Of a DNA stretch of 64,000 nucleotides, positions 24,688 through 33,448 are shown piece after piece (position 1 is the stretch's first letter; every line of letters begins with the position of its first letter). The position numbers and the translations under genes were made by a program. The notes below the pieces were generated by a model. The model searched no databases. It had not been told where the DNA came from and was given only the letters and a program-made list of their open reading frames with translations. Source of the DNA: an uncultured Prevotellaceae bacterium (lineage in GTDB: Bacteria > Bacteroidota > Bacteroidia > Bacteroidales > Bacteroidaceae); contig CAMHIS010000003.1 of the NCBI GenBank assembly GCA_946185285.1, positions 1 to 64,000 of the forward strand. Direction: 5' to 3'.

Positions 24688-25284
24688 TTACGGCTGTAGC
24701 ACAACAGTGACGCCGCGGGCTGCCTGGGCGCCGTAGACGAGGGCGCCTTCGATGTCGGCTGTCTTGCTGGGACCGCTGATGAATGTCCCGAACTTATACT
24801 GATGGAAGTAGTCTTCAGAGGCTGCTATTCGTTCGTAGGCCTCGTGCATGTTGTTCACGATGCCGTCGGCACGGAGCACGATGACCAGCTGTTGGGAGGC
24901 GAAGCAAATGGCTCGCTCCTTCATTGTCTGGGGAATCCAGATACAGGCATTCTCGGCAACGCCAATCTCTCCACGGACGACTCCCACGTCAACACGCTCC
25001 AACTCCTCGACAGTGGCGCTGTCGGGGTTCAGCTGTGCTGTGACTTCTGGCAGGTTGCTGGCTATCACCTTTGCTTCAGGGTAAGCCTGGCGGACAATGT
25101 CGCTTAGGTTGTCGCCCGATTTCATCTCCACCAGCCGGGCACCGGCTGTTGTGTTAGTCTTATGCTTGAACTCGGCCACAGGGTCGGCGTAGACAATGGG
25201 CTGCAGCACTGACAGGTCGGGCATGTCGTAGGTCTCGCGGGTGTTCTGCCGCAGTCTTTCCAAAATCTCTTCTTTTGTGCTCAT
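24688..25284 (-). CDS. lutC: Lactate utilization protein C (LUD domain)
   Basis: 198 residues starting MSTKEEIL; its ATG overlaps the lutB stop by 4 bases. LUD-domain features: VGVVRGEIGVAENACIW, a TMKERAICF segment, LRADGIVNNMHEAYERI and GTFISGPSKTADIEGALVYGAQA. With LutA and LutB it forms the iron-sulfur L-lactate oxidising system, converting lactate to pyruvate and passing electrons toward quinone. Last gene of the aldA-lutABC operon. Confidence 0.93.
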   Translation of the reverse strand: MSTKEEILERLRQNTRETYDMPDLSVLQPIVYADPVAEFKHKTNTTAGARLVEMKSGDNLSDIVRQAYPEAKVIASNLPEVTAQLNPDSATVEELERVDVGVVRGEIGVAENACIWIPQTMKERAICFASQQLVIVLRADGIVNNMHEAYERIAASEDYFHQYKFGTFISGPSKTADIEGALVYGAQAARGVTVVLQP

Positions 25285-26687
25285 ACTTTCTTCTCCTTCC
25301 ATAACTGGTGGAACGACTTCTTCGGGAACTTCATCATCTTGTGCCCGTATGCCCACGGGTTGAGGCCGCTGTTCAGCAGGACACCAGGCAGCCAGTTGAC
25401 GGCGGGCGACATCCAGAGGGCGGCTTGATAGACGGCGGGACGGTCGAACAGGAAGCTCATGCCGCGCGACATCGTCTTCTTCATCGGGTCGGCCTTGCCC
25501 AGCGAGTCGAGCTGTTGGCGCCATCGGTAGACCTGACTGGAGAGGTCGACCTGTACGGGACAGACATTGTCGCACGAGCAGCAGAGCGAGCAGGCAGAGA
25601 CGTTGTCGCTGTAATTAAAGGGGTCGCGCAGCATGCCGAGGTTGATGCCGATAGGACCGGGTATGAAGTAGGTGTAGCTGTAGCCCGCCGACCGTCGGTA
25701 GACGGGGCAGGTATTCATACAGGCGCCACAACGCATACACTTCAGAGTCTGCCAGTGTTCCGGATTACCGAGGATGCTGCTGCGGCCGTTGTCGACGAAG
25801 ACGATGTGCATCTCGCCGCCTGGACGCGGCCCGCGGAAGTGGCTGGTGTAGACGGTGGTCTCCTGGCCAGTGCCGTTACGTGCCAGCAGGCGCTGGAAGA
25901 CGCCCATGGCCTGATAGTCGGGGATGAGCTTCTCGATGCCCATCGAGACGATGTGCAATTTGGGAATGGATGTCGACATATCGGCGTTGCCTTCGTTGGT
26001 GCAGACGACGACGTCGCCCGTTTCGGCGATGCCGAAGTTGGCCCCCGTCATGCCGGCATCTGCCTCCATGAACTGACGGCGTAGGTGCATACGGGCTACG
26101 TAGGTCAGGAAGGTTGGGTCGTTCTTGTCGGCGGGAGAACCGCCGACCGCAGTGTAGGTGGAGGCTATCGCGTCGAAATCAGGAATAAGGCGGCGGAAGG
26201 TGTCGCCGATGTCCTCGCGGTGGACGTGGAGGGCGGGCATGACGATGTGGCTTGGCGCCAGCTTCATCATCTGGAGAATACGTTCGCCGAGGTCTGTCTC
26301 TATGACCTCGACACCGTGCTGCTCCAGGTTCTCATTCAGGTGACATTCCTCGGTCAGCATACTCTTGCTCTTCACCACCTTTCTCACGCCATGCGAAGAA
26401 AGGATGTCGCAGACAATGGCGTTGTACTCGTCGGCATCCTTGGCCCAGTGGACGTGGGCGCCGTTTTTCACGGCGTTCTGCTCAAACCGCTCAAGGTAGT
26501 CGGCCAGATGGGTGATGGTGTGCTTCTTGATTTGGCTGGCCATGGTGCGCAGGTCTTCCCACTCAGGCAGTGAATGGGCCATGTTGTCGCGCTTCTGTCG
26601 CACGCCGAAGAAGGTCTTGTCGTGGCGTTCCACCACTTCGGGTTTCTGCTGATAGGCCTCAGCAGCTTTTGAATGTCTCGTACTCAT
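25281..26687 (-). CDS. lutB: Lactate utilization protein B (iron-sulfur)
   Basis: 468 residues, the usual LutB length. The N-terminal LUD-like half includes KSKSMLTEE, HIVMPALHVHREDIGD and GANFGIAETGDVVVCTNEGNAD. The C-terminal ferredoxin region has two cysteine clusters, CMRCGACMNTCPVYR and CSLCCSCDNVCPV, for [4Fe-4S] centres. It overlaps lutA and lutC by 4 bases each, so the three are translationally coupled. Confidence 0.95.
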   Translation of the reverse strand: MSTRHSKAAEAYQQKPEVVERHDKTFFGVRQKRDNMAHSLPEWEDLRTMASQIKKHTITHLADYLERFEQNAVKNGAHVHWAKDADEYNAIVCDILSSHGVRKVVKSKSMLTEECHLNENLEQHGVEVIETDLGERILQMMKLAPSHIVMPALHVHREDIGDTFRRLIPDFDAIASTYTAVGGSPADKNDPTFLTYVARMHLRRQFMEADAGMTGANFGIAETGDVVVCTNEGNADMSTSIPKLHIVSMGIEKLIPDYQAMGVFQRLLARNGTGQETTVYTSHFRGPRPGGEMHIVFVDNGRSSILGNPEHWQTLKCMRCGACMNTCPVYRRSAGYSYTYFIPGPIGINLGMLRDPFNYSDNVSACSLCCSCDNVCPVQVDLSSQVYRWRQQLDSLGKADPMKKTMSRGMSFLFDRPAVYQAALWMSPAVNWLPGVLLNSGLNPWAYGHKMMKFPKKSFHQLWKEKKV

Positions 26688-27418
26688 AGTCCTGCCGTTA
26701 AGATTTGTGCGACGTGGATAAACTTGATGTTAAGCTGCTCCTTTTCGGCAATACCCTGCATGTGCATCAGGCACGAGGAGTCGGGACCGGTCACGAATTC
26801 GGCTCCAGTGGCGATGTGGCGCTTCACCTTGTCGATACCCATGCGGCGGCTGACGGCTTGCTCCTCGACGGCGAACATGCCGCCGAAACCGCAGCATTCG
26901 TCGGGCCGCTCAGGCTCTACCACCTCGATGCCCTCCACTAATTGCAGAAGGTCAATTATCTTGTTGAAGCGGGGAATGTTACGCTCCGACGGCGACGACA
27001 GCCCTAACTCGCGGACGCCGTGGCAGGAGTTATGGACACTGACCTTGTGGGGAAACTTCGCCGGCAGGCTCTTCACCTTGATGACATCGTGCAGGAACTC
27101 GACGATGTCCATCGTCTTGCCGGCGGCATGGCATGACTTCTCCTTCATCAGGTTGGGATGGAAGCAGCGCACATAGGCCGCACAGCTGGCCGACGGTGCC
27201 ACAACATAGTCATAGGGGGCAAAGAGTTCGTCGAACTTCAGCGCCAGCGGTTCAGCCATGTGCTCGAAGCCTGCATTGCCCATAGGCTGTCCGCAGCAGG
27301 TCTGCCGTTCGGGATACTCTACGTCTAAGTTCAGGCTCCGCAACAACTGGTATGTCGACACGCCTACTTCAGGGTAGAGCGCGTCGACATAGCAGGGAAC
27401 GAATAGTCCTATTTTCAT
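26684..27418 (-). CDS. lutA: Lactate utilization protein A (CCG domains)
   Basis: 244 residues starting MKIGLFVPCYVD. Two cysteine-rich CCG domains: TCCGQPMGNAGFEHM and, later, ECCGFGGMFAVEE, the signature of GlcF/HdrB-type iron-sulfur proteins. A conserved SCHGVREL also appears. It starts one base after the aldA stop and overlaps lutB by 4 bases. Confidence 0.94.
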   Translation of the reverse strand: MKIGLFVPCYVDALYPEVGVSTYQLLRSLNLDVEYPERQTCCGQPMGNAGFEHMAEPLALKFDELFAPYDYVVAPSASCAAYVRCFHPNLMKEKSCHAAGKTMDIVEFLHDVIKVKSLPAKFPHKVSVHNSCHGVRELGLSSPSERNIPRFNKIIDLLQLVEGIEVVEPERPDECCGFGGMFAVEEQAVSRRMGIDKVKRHIATGAEFVTGPDSSCLMHMQGIAEKEQLNIKFIHVAQILTAGL

Positions 27419-27419
27419 C

Positions 27420-28862
27420 TTACATGTCCTCGTAGGTGTCCAGATAGGTAACGTGGGTAACAAGATACTCCTCGACGCCATGCTTGCCGTCGGCACCGCC
27501 GATGCCCGACTTCTTCACGCCGGCATGGAAGCCCTGGATGGCCTCGAAGTGCTCGCGGTTGATGTAGGTCTCGCCGAACTCCAGTTCGCGGCAGGCCTTC
27601 ACGGCGACGTTCAGGTCCTTGGTGAAGATTGAGCTGGCCAGGCCATACTCGCAGTCGTTGGCCATGGCGATGACCTCGTCGAGGGTTTCAAACTCAATCA
27701 GCGGGATGACGGGGCCGAAGGTCTCCTCGTGAATGATGTCCATATCCTGACGGCAGTCGTCCAGCACGGTAGCGGCATAGAAATAGCCCTTCGTGCCTAC
27801 GCGGCTGCCACCGCAGAGCAACTTGGCGCCCTGCTTGATGGCACGCTCCACCTTCTCGGTGACGCTCTCCAGGGCGCGCTGTTCTACCAACGGGCCCATG
27901 TCCACGCTCTCGTCGGTGCAGGGGTCGCCCACCTTCACGGCCTTCATCTTCTCGACCAGAATCTTGGTGAACTCAGCCTTTACCTCTTTCTGTACGTACA
28001 CGCGCTCGGCGTTGTTGCAGATCTGGCCGTTGTTGCCGATGCGCGAGTCGACAATCCATTGTGCGGCACGCTCCAGGTCGGCATCTTTCATGACGATGGC
28101 GGGTGCCTTGCCGCCCAGTTCGAGGCTGACCTTGGTGATGTTCTTCGAGGCGGCGGCCATGATGCTGGCACCGGCGGCGACGCTACCCGTCACAGAGACA
28201 ATGTCAATCTTCGGCGAGCCGGCCATCTCGTTGCCGATGACAGAGCCCTTACCCGTGACAATGTTGATGACGCCGGCGGGAAGGCCCGTCTCAGCGACGA
28301 CTTTGGCAAACTCCGTGCAGTTCTCGGGAGTAAGCTGTGAGGGCTTGATGACGATGGTACAGCCGGCTATCAGAGCTGCACCGGCCTTGCGGGCGATGAG
28401 GAAGAACGGGAAGTTCCAGGGCAGGATACCGGCCACGACACCGATGGGCTTCTTCGTCAGCAGGATGGTCTCGTTGGGACGGTCGCTGGGGATGATTTCG
28501 CCCTCGATATGGCGTGCGAACGTGGCCATATACTCAAAGTAGGCGATGGTGGCACCCACCTCGATTGAGGCCCACGTGCGGGTTTTACCCTGTTCGCGCA
28601 TGATAATCTCCGTAAATTCCTTCTCGCGCTTCTTAATACCCTCGGCCATCTTCAGCAGATAGCCGGCACGCTCAATGGCAGGCGTCTTGGCCCAAGCCTT
28701 CTGGGCAGCGCGGGCAGCGTCGAGGGCGCGGTTCACGTCCTCAATCGTTCCTTCGGGCTGGCGAGAGATGACTTCCTCGGTTGACGGGTTCAATACGTTA
28801 ATCCACTGGCCGTTTGAGCTTTCGCAGAACTGGCCGTTGATGTACATCTGTAAGTCTTTCAT
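27420..28862 (-). CDS. aldA: Aldehyde dehydrogenase, probable lactaldehyde dehydrogenase
   Basis: 480 residues from MKDLQMYINGQ. NAD-linked ALDH features: PWNFPFFLIARK, VTGSVAAG (nucleotide fold), catalytic Glu in LELGGKAP, catalytic Cys in NNGQICNNAERVYV, and ETFGPVIPL. Length and segments such as HIEGEIIPSDRPNE and EFGETYINREHFEAIQGFHAG resemble AldA, which oxidises L-lactaldehyde to L-lactate. Being first in an operon with lutABC supports that: fucose or rhamnose breakdown yields lactaldehyde, aldA makes lactate and LutABC makes pyruvate. Substrate is inferred from context. Confidence 0.88.
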   Translation of the reverse strand: MKDLQMYINGQFCESSNGQWINVLNPSTEEVISRQPEGTIEDVNRALDAARAAQKAWAKTPAIERAGYLLKMAEGIKKREKEFTEIIMREQGKTRTWASIEVGATIAYFEYMATFARHIEGEIIPSDRPNETILLTKKPIGVVAGILPWNFPFFLIARKAGAALIAGCTIVIKPSQLTPENCTEFAKVVAETGLPAGVINIVTGKGSVIGNEMAGSPKIDIVSVTGSVAAGASIMAAASKNITKVSLELGGKAPAIVMKDADLERAAQWIVDSRIGNNGQICNNAERVYVQKEVKAEFTKILVEKMKAVKVGDPCTDESVDMGPLVEQRALESVTEKVERAIKQGAKLLCGGSRVGTKGYFYAATVLDDCRQDMDIIHEETFGPVIPLIEFETLDEVIAMANDCEYGLASSIFTKDLNVAVKACRELEFGETYINREHFEAIQGFHAGVKKSGIGGADGKHGVEEYLVTHVTYLDTYEDM

Positions 28863-28920
28863 ACGTGTAATGGTTTTTAGTTTTACGATTTGTTTGTAGG
28901 GTTTGTTCGTAATCTTTCCG

Positions 28921-28952
28921 CAAAAGTACGAAGAATTTATGAAATCAGCAAA
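28921..28952 (-). promoter_or_regulatory. Promoter of aldA-lutABC
   Basis: On the minus strand TTTG (28949-28952), 20-base spacer, TACTTTTG (28921-28928): a full consensus match. The leader is about 50 nt. Confidence 0.75.
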
Positions 28953-29001
28953 TTTTAGAGCATTTTTCATTCGTTTCAAGGTAAATATAAAAAAAATGTC
29001 G

Positions 29002-29009
29002 TATCTTTG
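29002..29009 (+). promoter_or_regulatory. -7 box of holB-ricT-gldH
   Basis: TATCTTTG, 11 bases upstream of the holB ATG, so the leader would be only a few nucleotides. Confidence 0.5.
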
Positions 29010-29020
29010 CAGACTAAAAG

Positions 29021-30145
29021 ATGACATTCCACGAAGTGATAGGCCAGGAAGAGGTGCGTGAGCGCCTGCTGCAGATGACCCGTGAGGGCCGTCTGCCCCA
29101 CGCCATTATGCTCTGTGGGCCGCAGGGTGTGGGCAAGAAGGCACTGGCAGTGGCCTTTGCCTGTCACCTGCTTTCGCAGCATCCGGTTTTTCAGGATTCG
29201 TCGGAAAATCCTATGCTCCGCAAGCTGGAGCACCCCGACCTGCACTTCACCTATCCCACCATCAAACTGCCGTCGATGGGTAGCGACCACATGCCCGTGA
29301 GTGACGACTTCGCCAAGGAGTGGCACGAGCTGATAATGGGTGGACCCTATTTTACGATGGACGAATGGATGACTGCCATGGGCGGCGAGAACCAGCAGGC
29401 CATCATCACCGCCGGCGAGAGCGACGACCTGATGAGGAAACTCAGTCTCAAGTCGAGTCAGGGCGGCTACAAGGTGAGTGTCGTCTGGCTGCCTGAGCGC
29501 ATGAACATCGCCTGTGCCAACAAACTGCTGAAACTCATCGAAGAGCCACCCAGTCAGACAGTGTTCATTATGGTGTCGGAAGAGCCTGACAAGCTGTTGG
29601 AGACCATCCGAAGCCGCGTGCAGCGCATCGATGTCAGGCAACTGCCGATGGAAACCATCTGCCAGGCACTCGTCGAGCGTCGCGGCATCAGTGAAGAGAC
29701 AGCCCGCCGCATCAGCCGACTGGCTAACGGCTCGTGGCTGAAGGCCCTGCAAGAGCTGCAGGTGGGCACGGAGAACGAGCAGTTTCTCGACCTCTATATA
29801 TCGCTCATGCGGCTGGCCTACCAGCGCAAGATACGCGAATTGAGGAAATGGAGCGAGGTGATGGCCGGCTTCGGGCGTGAGAAGCAGAAGCGGTTCCTCA
29901 ACTATTTCCTGCGTATGACCCGTGAGTGCTTTATGTTCAACTTCAAACAGGCGGATATCGTCTATATGACACAACAGGAAGAAGACTTTGCCCGCAACTT
30001 CGCACGCTTCGTGAACGAGGCGAACGTCCTGGCTATCTACGACCTGGCCAACCGCGCCATACGTGACATAGGCCAGAATGCCAATGCCAAGATTGTCTTC
30101 TTCGACTTCGCGCTACAGACTATTGTGCTTTTACTACAAAAATAG
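29021..30145 (+). CDS. holB: DNA polymerase III subunit delta'
   Basis: 374 residues. N-terminal AAA+ clamp-loader ATPase fold: GQEEVRERL, Walker A GPQGVGKK (33-40), and the switch/lid segment ERMNIACANKLLKLIEEPP followed by TIRSRVQRIDVRQL. The C-terminal half is helical, as in clamp-loader subunits. It is part of the complex that loads the beta clamp on DNA. The zinc-binding cysteines of proteobacterial delta' are not apparent, as is common in Bacteroidota. First of three co-directional genes. Confidence 0.88.
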   Translation: MTFHEVIGQEEVRERLLQMTREGRLPHAIMLCGPQGVGKKALAVAFACHLLSQHPVFQDSSENPMLRKLEHPDLHFTYPTIKLPSMGSDHMPVSDDFAKEWHELIMGGPYFTMDEWMTAMGGENQQAIITAGESDDLMRKLSLKSSQGGYKVSVVWLPERMNIACANKLLKLIEEPPSQTVFIMVSEEPDKLLETIRSRVQRIDVRQLPMETICQALVERRGISEETARRISRLANGSWLKALQELQVGTENEQFLDLYISLMRLAYQRKIRELRKWSEVMAGFGREKQKRFLNYFLRMTRECFMFNFKQADIVYMTQQEEDFARNFARFVNEANVLAIYDLANRAIRDIGQNANAKIVFFDFALQTIVLLLQK

Positions 30146-30148
30146 AAT

Positions 30149-31270
30149 ATGGAGAAAGAATATGAAATACGGACCGGCTGCGACCGCGGACTCTGCCATC
30201 AGGCAGTAGGCCGGCAGGACCGCCAGCTCAACACCTACGACTGGCTGGCCGACGTACCGGGCAACCAGGAATCGACCGACCTCGTGGAGGTGCAGTTCAA
30301 GCACACCCGCAAGGGCTACTACCACAACGTGAACAACCTGCCGCTGAAGAAGGGCGACATCGTGGCCGTCGAAGCCAACCCCGGACACGACATCGGCGTA
30401 GTGACGCTGACAGGCCGCCTCGTTAAACTGCAGCTGAAGAAGGCTAACCTGAAATCGGCCGACGATATCAAACGTGTCTACCGCATTGCCCGCCAACTGG
30501 ATATGGACAAGTTTCGCGAGGCCAAGGCCCGCGAACACGAGACGATGATTGAGAGCCGCCAGATAGCCAAGGACTTGGGGCTGGACATGAAAATCGGCGA
30601 CGTGGAGTATCAGGGTGACGGACAGAAAGCCATCTTCTACTACATTGCCGACGAGCGCGTGGACTTCCGCCAGCTCATCAAGGACCTGGCAGCAGCCTTC
30701 CATGTGCGCATCGAGATGAAGCAGATCGGCGCGCGCCAGGAGGCGGGGCGCATCGGCGGCACGGGACCCTGCGGCCGAGAACTGTGCTGCGCCACGTGGA
30801 TGAAGAACTTCGTTTCTGTTTCCACCAACGCCGCCCGTTTCCAGGACATCTCCCTCAACCCGCAGAAGCTGGCCGGCATGTGTGCCAAGCTGAAGTGCTG
30901 TCTGAACTACGAAGTGGACGATTATATCGAGGCCGGACGGCGGCTGCCTGGTCGCGATGTGGTGTTGCAGACATTGGATGCCGACTATTTCCTTTTCAAG
31001 AGCGACATCCTCTCGGGAATGGTGACCTATTCCACCGATAAGAATATCGCCGCCAACGTGGAGACGATTACCGCCGAGCGCGCCCGCCAGATTGTTGACA
31101 TGAACCGTCGGGGCGAGAAACCTGAGTCGCTGTTGGAGAGCGGCAAGGCAAAGCCCCAGAAGACTCACGTCGACCTGGCCGGAGGTGACATCAACCGCTT
31201 CGACAAGGCCAAGAAGAAGAAAAAGAAAAAGAAGTCGGCTGCCGCCGGCAAGAAGGATGAGAATAAATAG
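30149..31270 (+). CDS. ricT: RicT/PSP1-domain protein
   Basis: 373 residues. The PSP1 C-terminal domain is clear: FYYIADERVDFRQLIKDLA, HVRIEMKQIGARQEA, GRIGGTGPCGRELCCATW and KLAGMCAKLKCCLNYE, whose cysteines match those that bind Fe-S in the Bacillus RicAFT complex. There RicT acts with Y/RicF in RNA processing; the role in Bacteroidota is less settled. The C-terminal tail is lysine-rich, nine lysines in a row, probably disordered. 3 bases after holB; its end overlaps gldH by 14 bases. Confidence 0.88.
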   Translation: MEKEYEIRTGCDRGLCHQAVGRQDRQLNTYDWLADVPGNQESTDLVEVQFKHTRKGYYHNVNNLPLKKGDIVAVEANPGHDIGVVTLTGRLVKLQLKKANLKSADDIKRVYRIARQLDMDKFREAKAREHETMIESRQIAKDLGLDMKIGDVEYQGDGQKAIFYYIADERVDFRQLIKDLAAAFHVRIEMKQIGARQEAGRIGGTGPCGRELCCATWMKNFVSVSTNAARFQDISLNPQKLAGMCAKLKCCLNYEVDDYIEAGRRLPGRDVVLQTLDADYFLFKSDILSGMVTYSTDKNIAANVETITAERARQIVDMNRRGEKPESLLESGKAKPQKTHVDLAGGDINRFDKAKKKKKKKKSAAAGKKDENK

Positions 31271-31727
31271 CCGACGATTGCACTTGCTGATTGTTCTTAC
31301 GGTTGCACTGGCCTTTGCCGGCTGCAACCGTAAAACCATATACCACCACTACGAGCATACCCCTGTTGCCGGATGGGAAAAGAACGACACACTGACGTTC
31401 ACCGTCAAGGCGAAGGAGAGGGCTGTCGTACAGCGCGACGTGGAACTGCGCATATCGGGCGAATACCCCTTCCAGAGGCTGAACCTCGTTATCGAACAGA
31501 CAACGTATCCCGCCGGTATAAGCCGACGGGATACGCTGAACTGTGACCTGATTGACCCGCAGGGAAACATCCAAGGACAGGGGCTGAGCCTCTACCAATA
31601 CCGCTTCCACATGACCGACATCAGTCTGAACGAGGGTGACTCGCTCTGCGTCAATATCCGCCACAACATGAAGCGTGAGCTTCTATCCGGTGTTACCGAT
31701 GTTGGACTGCGGCTGAGAACCTACTGA
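31257..31727 (+). CDS. gldH: Gliding motility lipoprotein GldH
   Basis: 156 residues starting MRINSRRLH inside the end of ricT. Lipobox ALAFAGC. The GldH pattern follows: NRKTIYHHYEH.PVAGWEKNDTL, ELRISGEYPFQRL, the DTLNCDLIDPQGNIQGQG core and YQYRFHM. In gliding Bacteroidota GldH is needed for motility and chitin use; homologues are kept in non-gliding gut species, where the role is unclear. It ends 7 bases from the convergent HerA-like gene. Confidence 0.88.
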   Translation: MRINSRRLHLLIVLTVALAFAGCNRKTIYHHYEHTPVAGWEKNDTLTFTVKAKERAVVQRDVELRISGEYPFQRLNLVIEQTTYPAGISRRDTLNCDLIDPQGNIQGQGLSLYQYRFHMTDISLNEGDSLCVNIRHNMKRELLSGVTDVGLRLRTY

Positions 31728-31734
31728 TTCCTAA

Positions 31735-33315
31735 TTACTTGACCAAGTTGCCGAGGATGTCGCGCGTCAGTTCCTTGGTGATGGTGCGGGTGGCGGCACT
31801 GGTAGCGTTCTTCACGACCTTCTCCTTGGCCGAGGTTCTCGACTTTGTTTCCTTGCCGCTGACTTTTCCACTTACCCAAGTGCCAAGCAGGGCAGCCAGT
31901 GTCGAGGTGACTGCAGTCATCACGGCCTTCAGCACCTTGCTCATGATGCCAGCCTTCTTCTTCTCGGCTTTGCCGCCCTTGCCTTCCTTCTCTGCTTCTG
32001 CAGCCTGCTCCTCCTGGGCGGCAAGAGCTTTCTCGGCCTCCTTGGCAAGCACCTCGAAGGCACTCTCACGGTCGACAGGCGTGTCGTACTTGCCATAGAT
32101 ACGACTCTGCTTGATGATGTCGAGACGCTGACCCTCGCTGACGGCACCTATCTGACTAAGTGGGAACAGTATCTTGGCGCGCTGTACAATAGCCGGGGCA
32201 CCCTTCTCGTCAAGGAAGCTGACGAGGGCCTCGCCGGTCTCAAGGTTCATAATCGCTTCATCGGTCTTGAACACAGGATTCGGGCGGAAGGTATCGGCTG
32301 CAGTCTTCACGGCCTTCTGATCCTTCGGGGTATAGGCACGGAGAGCGTGCTGAACACGGTTGCCAAGCTGTCCGAGGATGACCTCGGGAATGTCTGTCGG
32401 GCTTTGCGTGATGAAGTAGATGCCAACGCCTTTCGAGCGGATGAGTCGGATGACCTGCTCAATCTTGTCGAGCAGGGCTTTCGACGTGCCGTCGAACAGC
32501 ATGTGAGCCTCGTCGAAGAAGAACACGAGCTTGGGCAGCGGCAGGTCGCCTACTTCGGGGAGCGTGGTGTAAAGTTCGGAGAGCAGCCAAAGCAGGAAGG
32601 TGGAATAGAGCTTGGGCTGGAGCATCAGCTTGTCGGCAGCCAGGACACTCATGATTCCCTTACCGCCTTCAGTCTGCAGCAGGTCGTAGATATCGAACGA
32701 GGGCTCGCCGAAGAAGTGGTCGGCGCCCTGTGCCTCGAGCTGCAGCAGTGCGCGCTGGATGGCACCGACGGTCTGCGACGAGATGTTGCCGTACTTCGTG
32801 GTGTACTCCTTAGCGTGCTGCGACACCCAGTCGAGCATGGAACGCAGGTCCTTGAGGTCGAGGATGAGCAGTCCGCGCTCGTCGGCAATGCGGAAGACGA
32901 TGTTGAGCACGCCGTCCTGCGTCTCGTTGAGCTGCAGCAGACGGCTGAGCAACTGCGGGCCCATCTGACTGACAGTGGCACGCATGGGATGTCCCTGCTC
33001 ACCAAAGACGTCATAGAAACGGACGGGGCAGGCCTGGAACTGCGGGTTCTCGATGCCGAACTCAGGCAGTCTTTTCTCGATGAAACCGCTCATTTTGCCC
33101 ACTTGCGAGATGCCGCTGAGGTCGCCCTTCATGTCGGCCATGAAGCAGGGCACACCTGCCTGGCAGAAAGTCTCGGCCATCACCTGTAGCGTGACGGTCT
33201 TACCCGTACCCGTGGCTCCGGCAATGAGTCCGTGCCGGTTGGCCATCTTTCCTGTAATACTGAGCGCGCCGTCGGCGCAGTGGGCGATGTAGAGCCCGCG
33301 TTCGTTGTCTAACAT
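31735..33315 (-). CDS. HerA-like ATPase (DUF853, YjgR family)
   Basis: 526 residues. Walker A GATGTGKT (33-40) near the start; Walker B as [12 protein letters not shown] in the middle; then an [22 protein letters not shown] strand and a [18 protein letters not shown] segment typical of DUF853. HerA relatives pump DNA with NurA-type nucleases or act in defence; the role of the YjgR branch is not established. The C-terminal 100 residues are charged and low in complexity. A monocistronic gene with its own strong promoter. Confidence 0.88.
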   Translation of the reverse strand: MLDNERGLYIAHCADGALSITGKMANRHGLIAGATGTGKTVTLQVMAETFCQAGVPCFMADMKGDLSGISQVGKMSGFIEKRLPEFGIENPQFQACPVRFYDVFGEQGHPMRATVSQMGPQLLSRLLQLNETQDGVLNIVFRIADERGLLILDLKDLRSMLDWVSQHAKEYTTKYGNISSQTVGAIQRALLQLEAQGADHFFGEPSFDIYDLLQTEGGKGIMSVLAADKLMLQPKLYSTFLLWLLSELYTTLPEVGDLPLPKLVFFFDEAHMLFDGTSKALLDKIEQVIRLIRSKGVGIYFITQSPTDIPEVILGQLGNRVQHALRAYTPKDQKAVKTAADTFRPNPVFKTDEAIMNLETGEALVSFLDEKGAPAIVQRAKILFPLSQIGAVSEGQRLDIIKQSRIYGKYDTPVDRESAFEVLAKEAEKALAAQEEQAAEAEKEGKGGKAEKKKAGIMSKVLKAVMTAVTSTLAALLGTWVSGKVSGKETKSRTSAKEKVVKNATSAATRTITKELTRDILGNLVK

Positions 33316-33361
33316 GTGGCTTTTGTCGTTTTAAGTTTTTGACTTCTTGTAATACTGATGG

Positions 33362-33393
33362 CAAAAGTACATAAAAAAGCGTAAAAAGCCAAA
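33362..33393 (-). promoter_or_regulatory. Promoter of the HerA-like gene
   Basis: Minus strand: TTTG (33390-33393), 20-base spacer, TACTTTTG (33362-33369). Full consensus; leader about 40 nt. Confidence 0.75.
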
Positions 33394-33412
33394 GTTTTTC
33401 CGTGATATTTTG

Positions 33413-33420
33413 TAACTTTG
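33413..33420 (+). promoter_or_regulatory. -7 box of the GH28 operon
   Basis: TAACTTTG, 28 bases before the ATG of the pectinase, back-to-back with the HerA promoter. No -33 TTTG at the expected distance. Confidence 0.5.
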
Positions 33421-33448
33421 CACAGTTTTTCACCATTACAGACAAACT

